The notes beneath the pieces were generated by a model that saw only the letters and a program-made list of their open reading frames with translations, made no database searches and was not told the origin of the DNA. From positions 36,388,027 through 36,452,026 of the forward strand of contig CM049308.1 in assembly GCA_026874595.1 (NCBI GenBank): 64,000 nt of DNA, read 5' to 3'. Origin of the DNA: Sipunculus nudus. Lineage: Eukaryota; Annelida; Sipuncula; Golfingiida; Sipunculidae. Shown one piece after another: positions 46,413 to 59,400 of the stretch; position 1 is the stretch's first letter; the number at the start of each line of letters is the position of its first letter. A program made the position numbers and the translations under genes.

Positions 46413-49330
46413 AATGATAAATTAATCAAAAAATATTTTCAAACATGCTTTATTAATCTATCATTTGGCAAGTAAAATATAGTAATATTCAAAAAGCAAC
46501 ACTGTCTGCATCAACAGAACAATTTTAGATCTTATTAGTTCAAGTTAAATATGTAAATATATCCTCTGTGAAATTATCAGAAAATTATTTTCTGCTATAT
46601 AGAAAATATGTGAACACCTCTTGACTTTACACTCGCCATGAATCTTCAGCAGTTTTACCCTGACTAGCCTCAACCTGAAAAACATGAAACTAGCACCTGT
46701 ATTCCATTACACACATACCACACATAAATCTGCTAAGTAAGAAGTTTTATGGAACTACTTAATTCAGTTTGATCAATCTCCATTCCCCAAACACAACAAT
46801 CTACCATTGACACTGTACTGACTGGAAGTCAACACACAGTTTGTTGGTCTGGCTAACAGATTTACCAAAAAGAGAGTATTTCACTTTTCATAGAAAAAGG
46901 TCTTTCTTAATTTGACCTCACTCAAAACAGGTAGTAACTTTAATGATGATGATAAACGCTCAGTTATGACAGGAAAAGTGCAATCAATATAAGGCACTAT
47001 CTGATTACAAGGTTTGTGGGTGACCTTTGCGATGCAATACCTAAATTTCACTTCTCGCTACTCAAAACATACATTGCATATTCTTTCTCTTCAGCCCCAA
47101 ATGTGTTTGAACACACCCATGTTATAAAAAACCTGATTTGCCTACCCATGATCTGCATACTATACGCATTATACATACCTAACAGACACTTCCCAAACAC
47201 ACACAGTTCACTCTGATGAACATAAATTTACTGTGTATCACATTACTTGATCTCTTTTTGGTACCACATAGATGAAACCGTGCCTTCACTGTAACAAAAA
47301 AACAAACAAACAAACCCTGCAAATGGTATGTACAAAGAAGAGAGCTGGAAAGGTGCATTATATGCCCATCATATGTCTTGTAACCTCTGACCTCACTACA
47401 TGTGTTAATTTTGGCAAAAATTTAGTGAGAAACTGTATTAGTTGATAATTAAAATGAGTTTCAAGAAAGTCCTTCAGAATCATGGTAAGTCAACAAAGTA
47501 CAACCAAAGTCTGGTGACCTCTGATCTCATTAAATGCATGGATTTTGCAAGGACTTTAACTTAGGTGAGATATTATATTGGTTAATATTTCTGTTGAGTT
47601 TCCTCAAAATCCATGTTATTACTGATCAGTTATCACAGTGACACACCAAATTAGCCTTCATTAAAAATACATGGAACTTGCCTATAATCAATCTCAGGTG
47701 AAATAATATATTGGTGATAGAGTTTTGTGATAATCCTTCATAGCCCTGGTAAGTTTTCACAGTGACACAAATTTAATGAACGGACGGAGGGACAGATGGG
47801 TGGACCCAATGGGTATACCATAATACATCCCATCATAGACAGTTGTACTATGATTAGAATTGTCAATAGTTTCTTGATCTAAGATTCCATGTGCTCAGTA
47901 TGTTGATTTGGAATATGATATAATCTTGATAAATAATGAGAGATTCAATTTGAACTGATTCTGCATTGTGTACTGGATGGTATAAACAGAAAATATAAAG
48001 TGCTCACCTAATATAAAATCTCTCAACATTAATTCAGCATTATGGAATCTTGGCTTTAGTTCAACATTACCTGCATTGAAAGCATCTGATGGTACTGAAA
48101 ACATAGTTAATGAAATTAACCTTGTCAATTTACATTGTCTCTCTCAGTTATTTCTTGTTATAATTTGAAAGGACCAACCGGTATGCACTCTGGTGAAGGG
48201 TAGTGCTATTTTAAGTGCTATATTTTAGCTTTGTTTAGTGAAGATACCTGGAATAAATGACATTTGCACATATAAAGGTAACTTCCTGGTAACTCCAAAT
48301 GAAAGAGGGGGACACATTCAGTCTATACATAAAAATATGAAAATTTACCATTTTAAAACAAAATATAATAAAGAAAAACACAAACAATACCTTTGTTCAA
48401 GTGTCAACCCTTCAGGCTAGCTAACAGTGCCAGACCACAAAATTTAGATAGCCTGTTACCTGCAGTAACAAAGCTGAACAGAGTTTTGTATTAACCCATA
48501 TTTATCTCTTCTGTCTCTTTTCCACCAATCTGTGTATATCTGTTTACAATATAACTCATATAATTTATATAACAGATTTATCCATGAAATTTGGCTGGGA
48601 GGTAGATCTTGCTGGAAGGAAATGTTAACTCAAGTTTAGTGTTAAACAGACCATGCTACAGATACCAGATCTTTTTTGTACATATACATACAAAACAATT
48701 TTGGAATTTCTCTTTTCTTTATAATAAGGAGAGATCATTTATGAGAAGTTGGATATTGATTGATAGCCACCAATACACCATCACTGATATACTGATACAG
48801 ATATCTGTATATATCATAACACAAAACATTTGACTTGAGTCTGCAAGGCAGAAGTATTTAACTAAGATGCCACGATCACTCATGCTAAGAGAGGGATTGC
48901 CATGTCTACAACAAATTAAGAAAACAAAACAAATGAGAATGAACCTTCTGCTACTCTGGATGGGTTGAACTTTTGTGTGAATGAAATTTGACATTTACAT
49001 TTTATTAAAATTATAATTTGGATATGATGATATAGCCCATGTTACTTGAACAATTCTGGATATGATGAAATTTAGACATTAATATATATTACTCTGTTTA
49101 CTTATGATGGGATGAACTTTGACATTTACATGCATTACTGTGCTCAAAGACTAGTTCCTATGTAAAAAGGATGAACACTTTAACCAGACATAAACCTTAT
49201 CAAAACATTATTTTCTAAAAACTGTAGATAATAAATGTTGATATAAAACTTATCAAAAATACATGAGTAACTGTTATGTTTGGGCTTCTGTGTTATCAAA
49301 TAATATAGCTTTACCTCACCTGAATCCTGG
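46413..49330. other. Intergenic, no gene supported
   Basis: AT-rich. Minus-strand AATAAA at 46449-46454 and a possible short minus exon (48008-48070) were considered but have no protein match. Some text near 47390-47780 resembles the dispersed TCTGACCTCATTAAATGCATG-type repeats of 39.1 kb. Confidence 0.4.
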
Positions 49331-49600
49331 AAACCAAGAACAAAATACTACAGTACATTATGCCCACAGAAAAATACCTCCGTACATAATCTCTAGACAA
49401 AATACCTCAGTACACATTGTCCAGACTAAACACCTCTGTACAAAATGTCCAGAAAAATAGCTCAGTACACAATGTCCACGGACAAAATACCATATTACAC
49501 AATGTCCACAGACAAAATACCATATTACATAATGTCCACAGTGGGTAATGTCTACAGGCAAAATATCACAAGACATAATGTCCAAAGACTATAAACCACA
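49330..49600. repeat. Degenerate ~30-bp tandem repeat
   Basis: About eight units of 27-30 bp like ACACAATGTCCACAGACAAA followed by ATACC. The last full units are nearly identical; the earlier ones are diverged. Repeats abut without unique spacers, so this is a minisatellite and not a CRISPR array. Confidence 0.75.
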
Positions 49601-50132
49601 TATTGTAAATGTTTACGGAAAAAATCAACAGACAGAGATATCTACAGACAACTACCACAAGAAACAATGTTCACTCCATCCCTCCCTCCATGGGAGTATA
49701 AACTTATTAATTATATGTATATTATATATATATTATAAAAACAAACAGTAAGGGTGACTTAAAAAGAGATTTTTTTCTATGTAACGTACATGTAACTTTC
49801 TGTTCCACTGCATCAGCATAACCAATATTTCCTTTATATCATTCTACATATTAGATATAATCTAATACAAATAATATATTGTATAAAATATCTTGCGGTG
49901 AAATTTATATTCAGAACAGAACAAGTTATTAATAACACCAGCAAGTTTATAAACATATATGAAAAGTATGGCATGGGCACTGCATTTAAAATGACTTTAC
50001 ACAGAAAATAAAGATTAACCCTTGCTCAAATAATACTGAATAATTAAAAAGAATATATGAGATATACTATTGTAGAATTAAGAAATTTGCCTTTTACTTT
50101 ATGGACCTTATGGACTTTAACAGTGTTGACAT

Positions 50133-50138
50133 TTTATT
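50133..50138 (-). terminator. Candidate HHAT polyadenylation signal
   Basis: AATAAA on the minus strand, about 205 nt downstream of the HHAT stop codon. The 3' UTR would cover about 50110-50340. Confidence 0.45.
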
Positions 50139-50340
50139 CAGGCATTAAGTCCAACAGAATCTTTTTCAAAGATTTTTCCGGGTGGCAGGATACCCAATAA
50201 TAAATGTGACTTTGTTACCTAAATAGATTAGGCTGGCAACTGCAAGTAGCACAACATTTGCATAGCACTCTGGAAGGACTAAAGCACAAACTACAGTCCC
50301 ACATGGCAACAACTCCAAACTTGTATCTCCAATGTACGTT

Positions 50341-50447
50341 TCATGGCACCTTTTTCTTTCTTTTGGCCTCCCATCTGTCAATCTCAAAACACGTTTGGGA
50401 GAAACAATAGAGGAAGAAGAAGAGAGTCAATGTAGCAACTGGCCAAC
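50341..50447 (-). CDS. HHAT last exon
   Basis: 107 nt; phase 1 in; stop TGA at 50341-50343. Encodes (G)WPVATLTLFFFLYCFSQTC, then FEIDRWEAKRKKKVP, matching human [20 protein letters not shown]. Its acceptor (TTTCTTGTTTGTGTTTCAG) is supplied by the first unit of the 54-bp array, and the exon start (GTTGGCCAG..CTCTTCTTCTTCC) resembles the unit itself. Confidence 0.9.
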
Positions 50448-53400
50448 CTGAAACACAAACAAGAAACAGTAGAAGAAGAGCCGGTGTGGGGCCTGGACAA
50501 CCTGAAACACAAACAAGAAACAGTAGAAGAAGAGCCAGTGTGGGACCTGGCCATATTGAAACACAAACAAGAAACAGTACAAGAAGAGCCTGGACAACCT
50601 GAAACACAAACAAGAAACAGTAGAAGAAGAGCCGGTGTGGGGCCTGGACAACCTGAAACACAAACAAGAAACAGTAGAAGAAGAGCCAGTGTGGGACCTG
50701 GACAACCTGAAACACAAACAAGAAACAGTAGAAGAAGAGCCGGTGTGGGGCCTGGACAACCTGAAACACAAACAAGAAACAGTAGAAGAAGAGCCAGTTT
50801 GGGACCTTGACAACCTGAAACACTAACAAGAAACAGTAGAAGAAAAGCCAGTGTGGGGCCTGGACAACCTGAAGCACAAACAAGAAACAGTAGAAGAAGA
50901 GCCAGTGTGGGACCTTGACGACCTGAAACACAAACAAGAAACAGTAGAAGAAGAGCTGGTGTGGGGCCTGGACAACCTGAAACACAAACAAGAAACAGTA
51001 GAAGAAGAGCCAGTGTGGGACCTGGCCAACTTGAAACACAAACAAGAAACAGTAGAAGAAGAGCCGGTGTGGGGCCTGGACAACCTGAAACACAAACAAG
51101 AAACAGTAGGAGAAGAGCCAGTGTTGGGCCTGGACAAACTGAAACACAAACAAGAAACAGTAGAAGAAGAGCTGGTGTGGGGCCTGGACAACCTGAAACA
51201 CAAACAAGAAACAGTAGAAGAAGAGCCAGTGTGGGGCCTGGACAACCTGAAAACACAAACAAGAAACAGTAGAAGAAGAGCCGGTGTGGGGCCTGGACAA
51301 CCTGAAACACAAACAAGAAACAGTAGAAGAAGAGCCAGTGATGGGCCTGGACAAACTGAAACACAAACAAGAAACTGTAGAAGAAGAGCCGGTGTGGGGC
51401 CTGGACAACCTGAAACACAAACAAGAAACAGTAGAAGAAGAGCCAGTGATGGGCCTGGACAACCTGAAGCACAAACAAGAAACAGTAGAAGAAGAGCTGG
51501 TGTGGGGCCTGGACAACCTGAAACACTAACAAGAAACAGTAGAAGAAAAGCCAGTGTGGGACCTTGACAACCTGAAGCACAAATAAGAAACAGTAGAAGA
51601 AGAGCCAGTGTGGGACCTTGACAACCTGAAACACAAACAAGAAACAGTAGAAGAAGAGCCAGTGTGGGACCTGGCCAACTTGAAACACAAACAAGAAACA
51701 GTACAAGAAGAGCCGGTGTGGGGCCTGGACAACCTGAAACACAAACAAGAAACAGTACAAGAAGAGCCAGTGATGGGCCTGGAAAAACTGAAACACAAAC
51801 AAGAAACAGTAGAAGAAGAGCCGGTGTGGGGCCTGGACAACCTGAAACACAAACAAGAAACAGTAGAAGAAGAGCCAGTGATGGGCCTGGACAAACTGAA
51901 ACACAAACAAGAAACCGTAAAAGAAGAGCCGGTGTGGGGGCTGGACAACCTGAAGCACAAACAAGAAAAAGTAGAAGAAGAGCCAGTGTTGGGCCTGGAC
52001 AAACTGAAACACAAACAAGAAACAGTAGAAGAAGAGCCGGTGTGGGGCCTGGACAACCTGAAACACAAACAAAAAACAGTAGAAGAAGAGCCAGTGATGG
52101 GCCTGGACAAACTGAAACACAAACAAGAAACTGTAGAAGAAGAGCCAGTGTGGGGCCTGGACAACCTGAAACACAAACAAGAAACAGTAGAAGAAGAGCC
52201 AGTGTGGGGCCTCGACAACCGGAAGCACAAACAAGAAACAGTAGAAGAAGAGCCAGTGATGGGCCTGGACAAACTGAAACACAAACAAGAAACAGTAGAA
52301 GAAGAGCCAGTGATGGGCCTGGACAAACTGAAACACAAACAATAAACTGTAGAAAAAGAGCCGGTGTGGGGGCTGGACAACCTGAAGCACAAACAAGAAA
52401 AAGTAGAAGAAGAGCCAGTGTTGGGCCTGGACAAACTGAAACACAAACAAGAAACAGTAGAAGAAGAGCCGGTGTGGGGCCTGGACTACCTGAAACACAA
52501 ACAAGAAACAGTAGAAGAAGAGCCAGTGATGGGCCTGGACAAACTGAAACACAAACAAGAAACTGTAGAAGAAGAGCAGGTGTGGGGGCTGGACAACCTG
52601 AAGCACAAACAAGAAAAAGTAGAAGAAGAGCCAGTGTTGGGCCTGGACAACCTGAAACACAAACAAGAAACAGTAGAAGAAGAGCCAGTGTTGGGCCTGG
52701 ACAACCTGAAACACAAACAAGAAACTGTAGAAGAAGAGCCAGTGTTGGGCCTGGACAAACTGAAACACAAGCAAGAAACAGTACAAGAAGAGCCAGTGTG
52801 GGCCCTAGACAACCTGAAACACAAACAAAAAACAGTAAAAGAAGAGCCAGTGTTGGGCCTGGACAACCTGAAACACCAACAAGAAACAGTAGAAAAAGAA
52901 CCAGAGTGGTGCCTGGACAACCTGAAACATAATTAAGAATAACAAATAAAAAAAGAGACCAAAGGGTGGTATGTTTTAATCTCTGCCATTCTGTGCTAGT
53001 TAGTGGGATAAAATAAAATAACCTAAGGAAACTAAAAATGCCTTTTCAGATATAGCCCAACACACAATGCACTATCTAATGGCTTCAAATCTAGCTGACA
53101 CATGTAACAGAGCAAGCCTTTCTTGAGTTAGTAAAAACATTTCATTCTTTATGCAAATACATCAATTTATTAATTTACTTATCAGGAAGATTAACAGCTC
53201 TTTGAACACAAAATTTTGCTTAAATTTCACCTCTTTTCATACTTATTAAATTTTCTTAGCTCTAAGGAACTGTTTGACATGATATGTATGCTAAAGTGTT
53301 AATATTTTATGAATCATCAAGAAAAAGTGGTAGAGACTATACTGGCTTGTAAAGCTGATCAACACATGAAAATTACAATCTACATACCATTAACAATGAT

Positions 53401-56400
53401 CCTCGTATGAAACAGAAGTCCTTTTTCATGTCCACCAAAGAAACAGAAGATGGCTACAGCAGACATGGCTGTGGCTGGGCAACACAAAGCAGCCCTTAGA
53501 CGCCTGGACATGGCTGGTGACAGTAACATGTTCTGTAAAAACATAATCACTGTTCATTATTTTTATATGTTTTCATCATAGTTTTCATAATAATACATGG
53601 TTTTTATGATACAATTTCATATTTTTTCTACAAGGGTGTTTTACTTTAAAAGAGAAATAATTAGGAACAATATTATGCTTATTCCTTCACACTATCAGTT
53701 CACCTTTGTTTTATACAAAAGTTTCCAGGCAAAACCACCAAAGTACACGGTCAATGTACTTCCCTTTGAGATGTTTAAACCTTGTTATGGTTTAGTGTGT
53801 TAGTAAACGAGGGTTCGCAGGTTTTACCCACCATCCAGGTTTCCTGGGTTTTACCAAGGTTGGGTAAAATAGGTTTTACCCAGGTTTTTTTTCAGACCCA
53901 TATTTTCCCCTAGTTTTAAACATTATTAATGTAAAACAAGGGACCCATGGGTCACATCGCTCAGCTGAATTTTTGAAAATATTAGTAACTGCAAAATATT
54001 TTTATTTCTTTTGGTTTTTCATGTATATTATCATTAGAAAAGCTATGAGAAAATGGCCCTGCTAAAATGAAACTCTGTAAATTATAGAATAATGGACATG
54101 AGCTATACCATTTAGTGATGCACCAAGGGAACAAATAGGCCTACGGTAAGTGTTATATAAAAGTAACATTTCATAAACAAATAATGTGTGAAGGTAATTA
54201 AGTTTTCAAAAGTTAAATATATGGCCATATGAGTTAAAAATTAATCCAACAAAGTTTGACCAATATTCCTAATTTTAATACTAAGTTAACAGTGTTACTC
54301 ACACCTAGGCCCTGCCAACTTTAAGAGATATGAATGAAATGCTACAAAGTATTTATATCTTCTTAAATCTTGTCAGTTAGCACTTACATTAGATCCTAAT
54401 ATTTTATCACATTTGAATATTATGATTAAATTCCTGAATTTTTTTTCTTTAAAACAATCAAAATTGTCCAAGTCTCATAAAAAAGAATTTATTTAACATT
54501 AAAATTATAAGATTCATCTTGTTTATTAGTCCTGTGTATTGAAGGGGTGGGTGGGGGGAGGGGTCTCCGTTACTGCTCGTTGCTGAAAAAAATGTTAATT
54601 TTAAGATTCATCTAGTTCATAGTACAGGTCTGTCAACAGAATAGGGGGGGGGGGGGAGCAGGAGATGCCAGAGAAAAAGGCTCCCTGTGGTATGGTATTA
54701 ACTGCAGACAGCCTGATCAAGCTCAACTCAGTGAATAGAGCTGCACTGAATGACCTACAATCACCAAAGTGGCCTGCTTGACAATGTAAGGGAATACAAC
54801 AAGAGCCTCCAAAATAAATTCAACTACTAGCCTAATTTTGCAGCTTTTATTTTCAAATTTCAGATTTTAACAGGTTAAATACTTATGTGCACATGCTGTG
54901 AAAATTAAATCCACAGTAATTACAGGAAAAAAAATGTGCCGTGGCCAAAGTTGGGCAAAATTTAAGGTACCAATTTTTATTTTTGCTAATATTTTAAAAA
55001 ATTTAAAAGATTTTGATCTAATTTTGGGTATACAATTTAATTTAGATTAATTAAAGTTATATTACTGGAATAAAGTCCTCAGCTTTAACATGTTTTGTGT
55101 TAAGCGATTAAATGTCTTTTCTGATTTTTTACAAAATGCATTATGTTTGAGCCCATATCTTTTTTAAATTATATAATACAGACCTTATTTCTGGCATGTA
55201 TATAGGAACTATATAGAGGAATATTTATGGTAAATATGAGGAAAAACAGATGAGTGGTTTTGATATTAGGCAGTCCTGAAGTGTGAAAATATGTTTTTAA
55301 TAAAAAAAATTGAGGTTTTCCCTTAATTTCTCAAAGGAACAAAGTCACAAAGACCCAGAAAGACCCAGTTTTCAGCTTGGTAGGAGATCTTTGGGACATC
55401 TAACATTATGCCAACAGCCTGGGAAGCATAGAGATATGCACTGAATGACCTACAGTCACCAAAGTGGACTGCTTGACAATGTAAGGGAATACAACAAGAG
55501 CCTCCAAAAAATTCAATAACTAGCCTAATTTTGCAGCTTTTATTTTCAAATTTCAGATTTTAACAGATTAAATCCTTATGTGTACATGCTGTGAAAATTA
55601 AATCCACAGTACTTACAGGAAAAAAACGCGCCGTGGCCAAAGTTGGGCAAAATTTAAGGTACCAATTTTATATTTTTGCCAATATTTAAAAAAATTTAAC
55701 AGATTTTGATCTTATTTTTGGTATACAATTAAATTTTGATTAATTAAAGTTGTATTACTGAAAAAAGTCCCTAACACTTTTGGTCTTAAGTGACCAAATA
55801 TCTTTCCTGATTTTTTTACAAAGTCCATTAGGTTTGGACCCATAACTTTTTTTAATTAAATAATACTGACTTTATTACTGGCATGTAAATAGGAACTATA
55901 TAGAGGAATATTTATGGTAAATATGAAGAAAACCAGATGAGTGGTTTTGATATTAGGCAGTCCTGAAGAATGAAAATAGATTTCTAATAAAAAATTGAGG
56001 TTTTCCCTTAATATCTCGAAGGAACGAAGTCCTATTGACCCAATTTTTGGCATGGTAGGAGATTTTGGGGACAGCTAACTGTATGCCGAATTTCAGGTTC
56101 GTAGGTCCAATGGTGTCAAAACATGCCAGTCTTACGGACGGACGTCCGGACGGACGGACAGACAGACGGACGAACGACGGACAATGGACCACGACTATAG
56201 CTCAGATGACTTATAGTCAGCTGAGCTAAAAAGACAACAATTGTATTATTTTAAACCACTTTATCCAACACAGTTTGATATACCGGTAGTATAGTAGAAT
56301 TCAGTGCATCCAGGTTATAGTACCTTAAGAGTCAGAGCAGCTCTAATCACTGTTACTGTGAAATAATAATGCAAACTAATGAAGGCAAAATGACTGATAG

Positions 56401-59400
56401 ATATATTTATATATTAATTTATATTTATATATTATATATATACATATATTTTCTAACAATTGGCACATTTAATAGGAAATCCGGGCACAATTAAATAGTC
56501 AATTGCATGCGGTCCTAATGTGAAAGAAAACAAGTATGTGGGCTTTCTCATTTCCCTAATGGTTGCACAGTTTGGTGTGGTTAAATCAATAAGAACTGAA
56601 CAAACTTTCAATGGAGCCAGAAGAAGCAACAGCAGTGTGAAGTTGTTTCATTAACTGCATGAAACATCCCTGTGGATTAGTGACGTGCTCTGCATAACCA
56701 AGCATGAAACATGTGAGACTGGAAAATGGCTGCCTTTTGACTGAGGTGGTCTGGTCAGAGCCATGTGGCTTACAACTAAAATTCATAAAATATATGTATA
56801 TTATGACTGCTAACCAACCAGGAAGAAACTAAGGTAGGATCCTGATGTATGATAAAAGCAGAAACACATGTCAAAAACCTGGGTAATTAATTGGGCAAAA
56901 ACCCTGGTTGAAACCTGGGTAAAACAAGGGTAAAACCCGGGTAAAATACTTTTTGCCCAGGTTTTACCTACCAAGTTGGGTAAAATAGGTTTTATCAGGG
57001 GTAAATATGAACCCTGTAGTAAACACAGGCCACATGTGTCTGTTTATGATAACAAGGCTATGTGACCAGAGTTCCTATTTTTGCATGCTTGACAGGTCCA
57101 AACTAGTCAATACATAACCTTTCATGTCCCCTAATATCTCTGCTGGATGGACATTACAGTCCATGGGCCGAATGTAAATTTATTGTAGAACCTGTGGCAA
57201 AATATTTGTCCAATAGGTTCAGGGGCCTCAGCGGAAATGACACGGGTAGCACAGGTTGTGTTTGGGTCTTAGGGCTGGGTCTCAGCAACATGCGATGTTT
57301 CAGCCAGAGGGAACATGTATTACATTTTTGGGGCCAAGTCAGTCAGAGCAGCTCCTGCAATTTTGTGTCCCAGGCTATGCACAGAAACTGACGATGTGTA
57401 ATGTTGAGGCCAATGATCTTGCCTGGTACACTCATGTACAGGAGTAAGCCAATGGTTTTAGGGCAATATTTTTGCAGGTACCAAATTACATAGAGAAGAC
57501 GCTATCTATTTTCCTGTTAATTCAACATGCTTTATAGGTGATTAGGCCCATTTCATGTTAGTATTTTAACTATTTTTTAACTATGACACACAAAACTATA
57601 TAGAAAAAATAAGAATTAGGTAAGATCAAGTAATTAACCTATCCACCACAGTGCTTATGCTCTAGCCCCTATGACCTAATTATGCTAATGAGCTCGAAAG
57701 ACGCTCCTACACAGGCTTTCCATTTATATGGTAGCGAGAGCTGTTTATAAGACAAAAGTGATGTCAGAAAGCTGTCACAATGGTCAGTTGCGTATGATGT
57801 CGCATTGACTGATGTCATCAGCTAGATTTGCTATATCTCTGTTCTTAAGAGAGAATATATCACTGGCCTTTCACAAATTTTGAATTTTTGGATAATGAAC
57901 ATTATTTTGTGATCACTTAAAGTCAAATCATGCATGTGAAATTCATAACAGTAAAGATTAAAAGTGTTTTTTATAAAATATTTAACTCCGGTCATTAATC
58001 ATTAAAGTTTTCCATCTGTACCATATTTGTCATACATTACCACAGGACCAATCAAATGTAGCTTGTGATCTCATCATAAAACTGACCTCAAACTCCTGCA
58101 CTCTCGGATGACATGCTATGTGATTCATGACTGTTTCCATGGTGATGCCAATTAGGTTGAAGAATACCCATACGAGGATGAACATTTCCGCTCCATGCCA
58201 GTAAAACACAAAGGCAAAACAGGAAACGGAGGCGAGGCACTGCCAGGTGATGCTGGATCTGCTGCCTCCAAGAGGGATGTATATGTACCTGTCATAAAAT
58301 TACCATAATTGGAAATGAAAGGCATCAAAGATGCCACAGTATAGAGTTCTACAGTCTACACATAGGCTATGTTTACTCCTCTTGAACAAGCCCGCATCCT
58401 TTAATGCAGATATACTGAAGTGCAACAAAGGTGATGTTCTTCAATGGTGAAGTCATATTTTTCAGTTGATTAATCTATCCAAAAAGAGGCTCGGACCTAT
58501 ACATATGCAACATTTCAAAGAAACAGGTCAATTGGCTTTTTATTCATTTTGCTCACGGGTAGTGTAGAAGACTTAGCCTGAGCTAAAAGTGTAACAGTAT
58601 AGTTACTTTGGTCATACCAAGTTTAACGGTTATCCACCAATTTACTTTTTAGATATCTACGCTTTCTGTGATTTTTATCCAAAGGAAAAAACTGATGGTA
58701 AAGGTCATTATCACAGTATAAGTCATTATCATGAAATGATAGTTTTATGAATATTTTAATATTTATCAAATCAAATTTCTCAAAAGATCAAATCTGTAAG
58801 TCATTGATCCTTTTCAACTTTTGCAATGAAACTGAAAAATGCTTATTGCACAATACCTTTTGATGAATTCATATAAGCCACGGTCAAACTCCCTGGAAAA
58901 ATATATCTTAAGCTGAACATGTATTTGCAAAATGTATATTGTACTGTCTCACTAAATGCCTGATAAAGCTGCTTACTATTGATCTAAGGTTATACTATCA
59001 AAACAATGTATAGCCAAATAGACGAAAAATATGCAATAAAACTAACGAAGCAAGCTGAAGGGTATTTATAAGGTTACATATGTAAAATTCAGTGCTGACA
59101 AAATAGGAACACACACATAGCTGAAGATACACAAATGATAGCTTGTTTACATGTTTAAATCATAATCATTTGCTTTTAATAATATTCATTTGATTTAACA
59201 AATTACAGTTTAACAGTTTTTACTAGTTTCTTATCATTTTTATTACTACTACCATTTAAGTTACAAATAAGAGCTTGCTATCAGACTAAATGAAAGAAAC
59301 TGCTTGGCATGAGACATGTCTTATTCTACAGTGACTAGATGGGATTAAAGGAACATACATATATAAAAACATATATATACTATAAAAAAAAATGTTGTCT

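Noticed and set aside
48008-48070. A possible minus-strand exon (NVELKPRFHNAELMLRDFIL) with AG and GT borders, and an AATAAA at 46449
   Set aside because: No partner exon or recognisable family. The acceptor lacks a good pyrimidine tract, and HHAT already ends at 50341.
49330-49600. CRISPR-like array of ~30-bp repeats
   Set aside because: Repeats abut with no unique spacers, the units are degenerate, and the genome is eukaryotic.
50166-50269. An alternative last HHAT exon encoding ECYANVVLLAVASLIYLG
   Set aside because: Phase fits, but the exon at 50341-50447 gives a much better match to the HHAT C-terminus (GWPVATLTLFFFLYC) with a proper stop, so this stretch is 3' UTR.
50384-52786. An 800-residue open stretch on the minus strand, and open stretches up to 422 residues on the plus strand, in the 54-bp array
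   Set aside because: The unit is 18 codons long with few stop-like triplets, so all six frames are open. Register shifts at 50590 and 51250 move each reading between frames, and no codon-level constraint is visible. Treated as a minisatellite.
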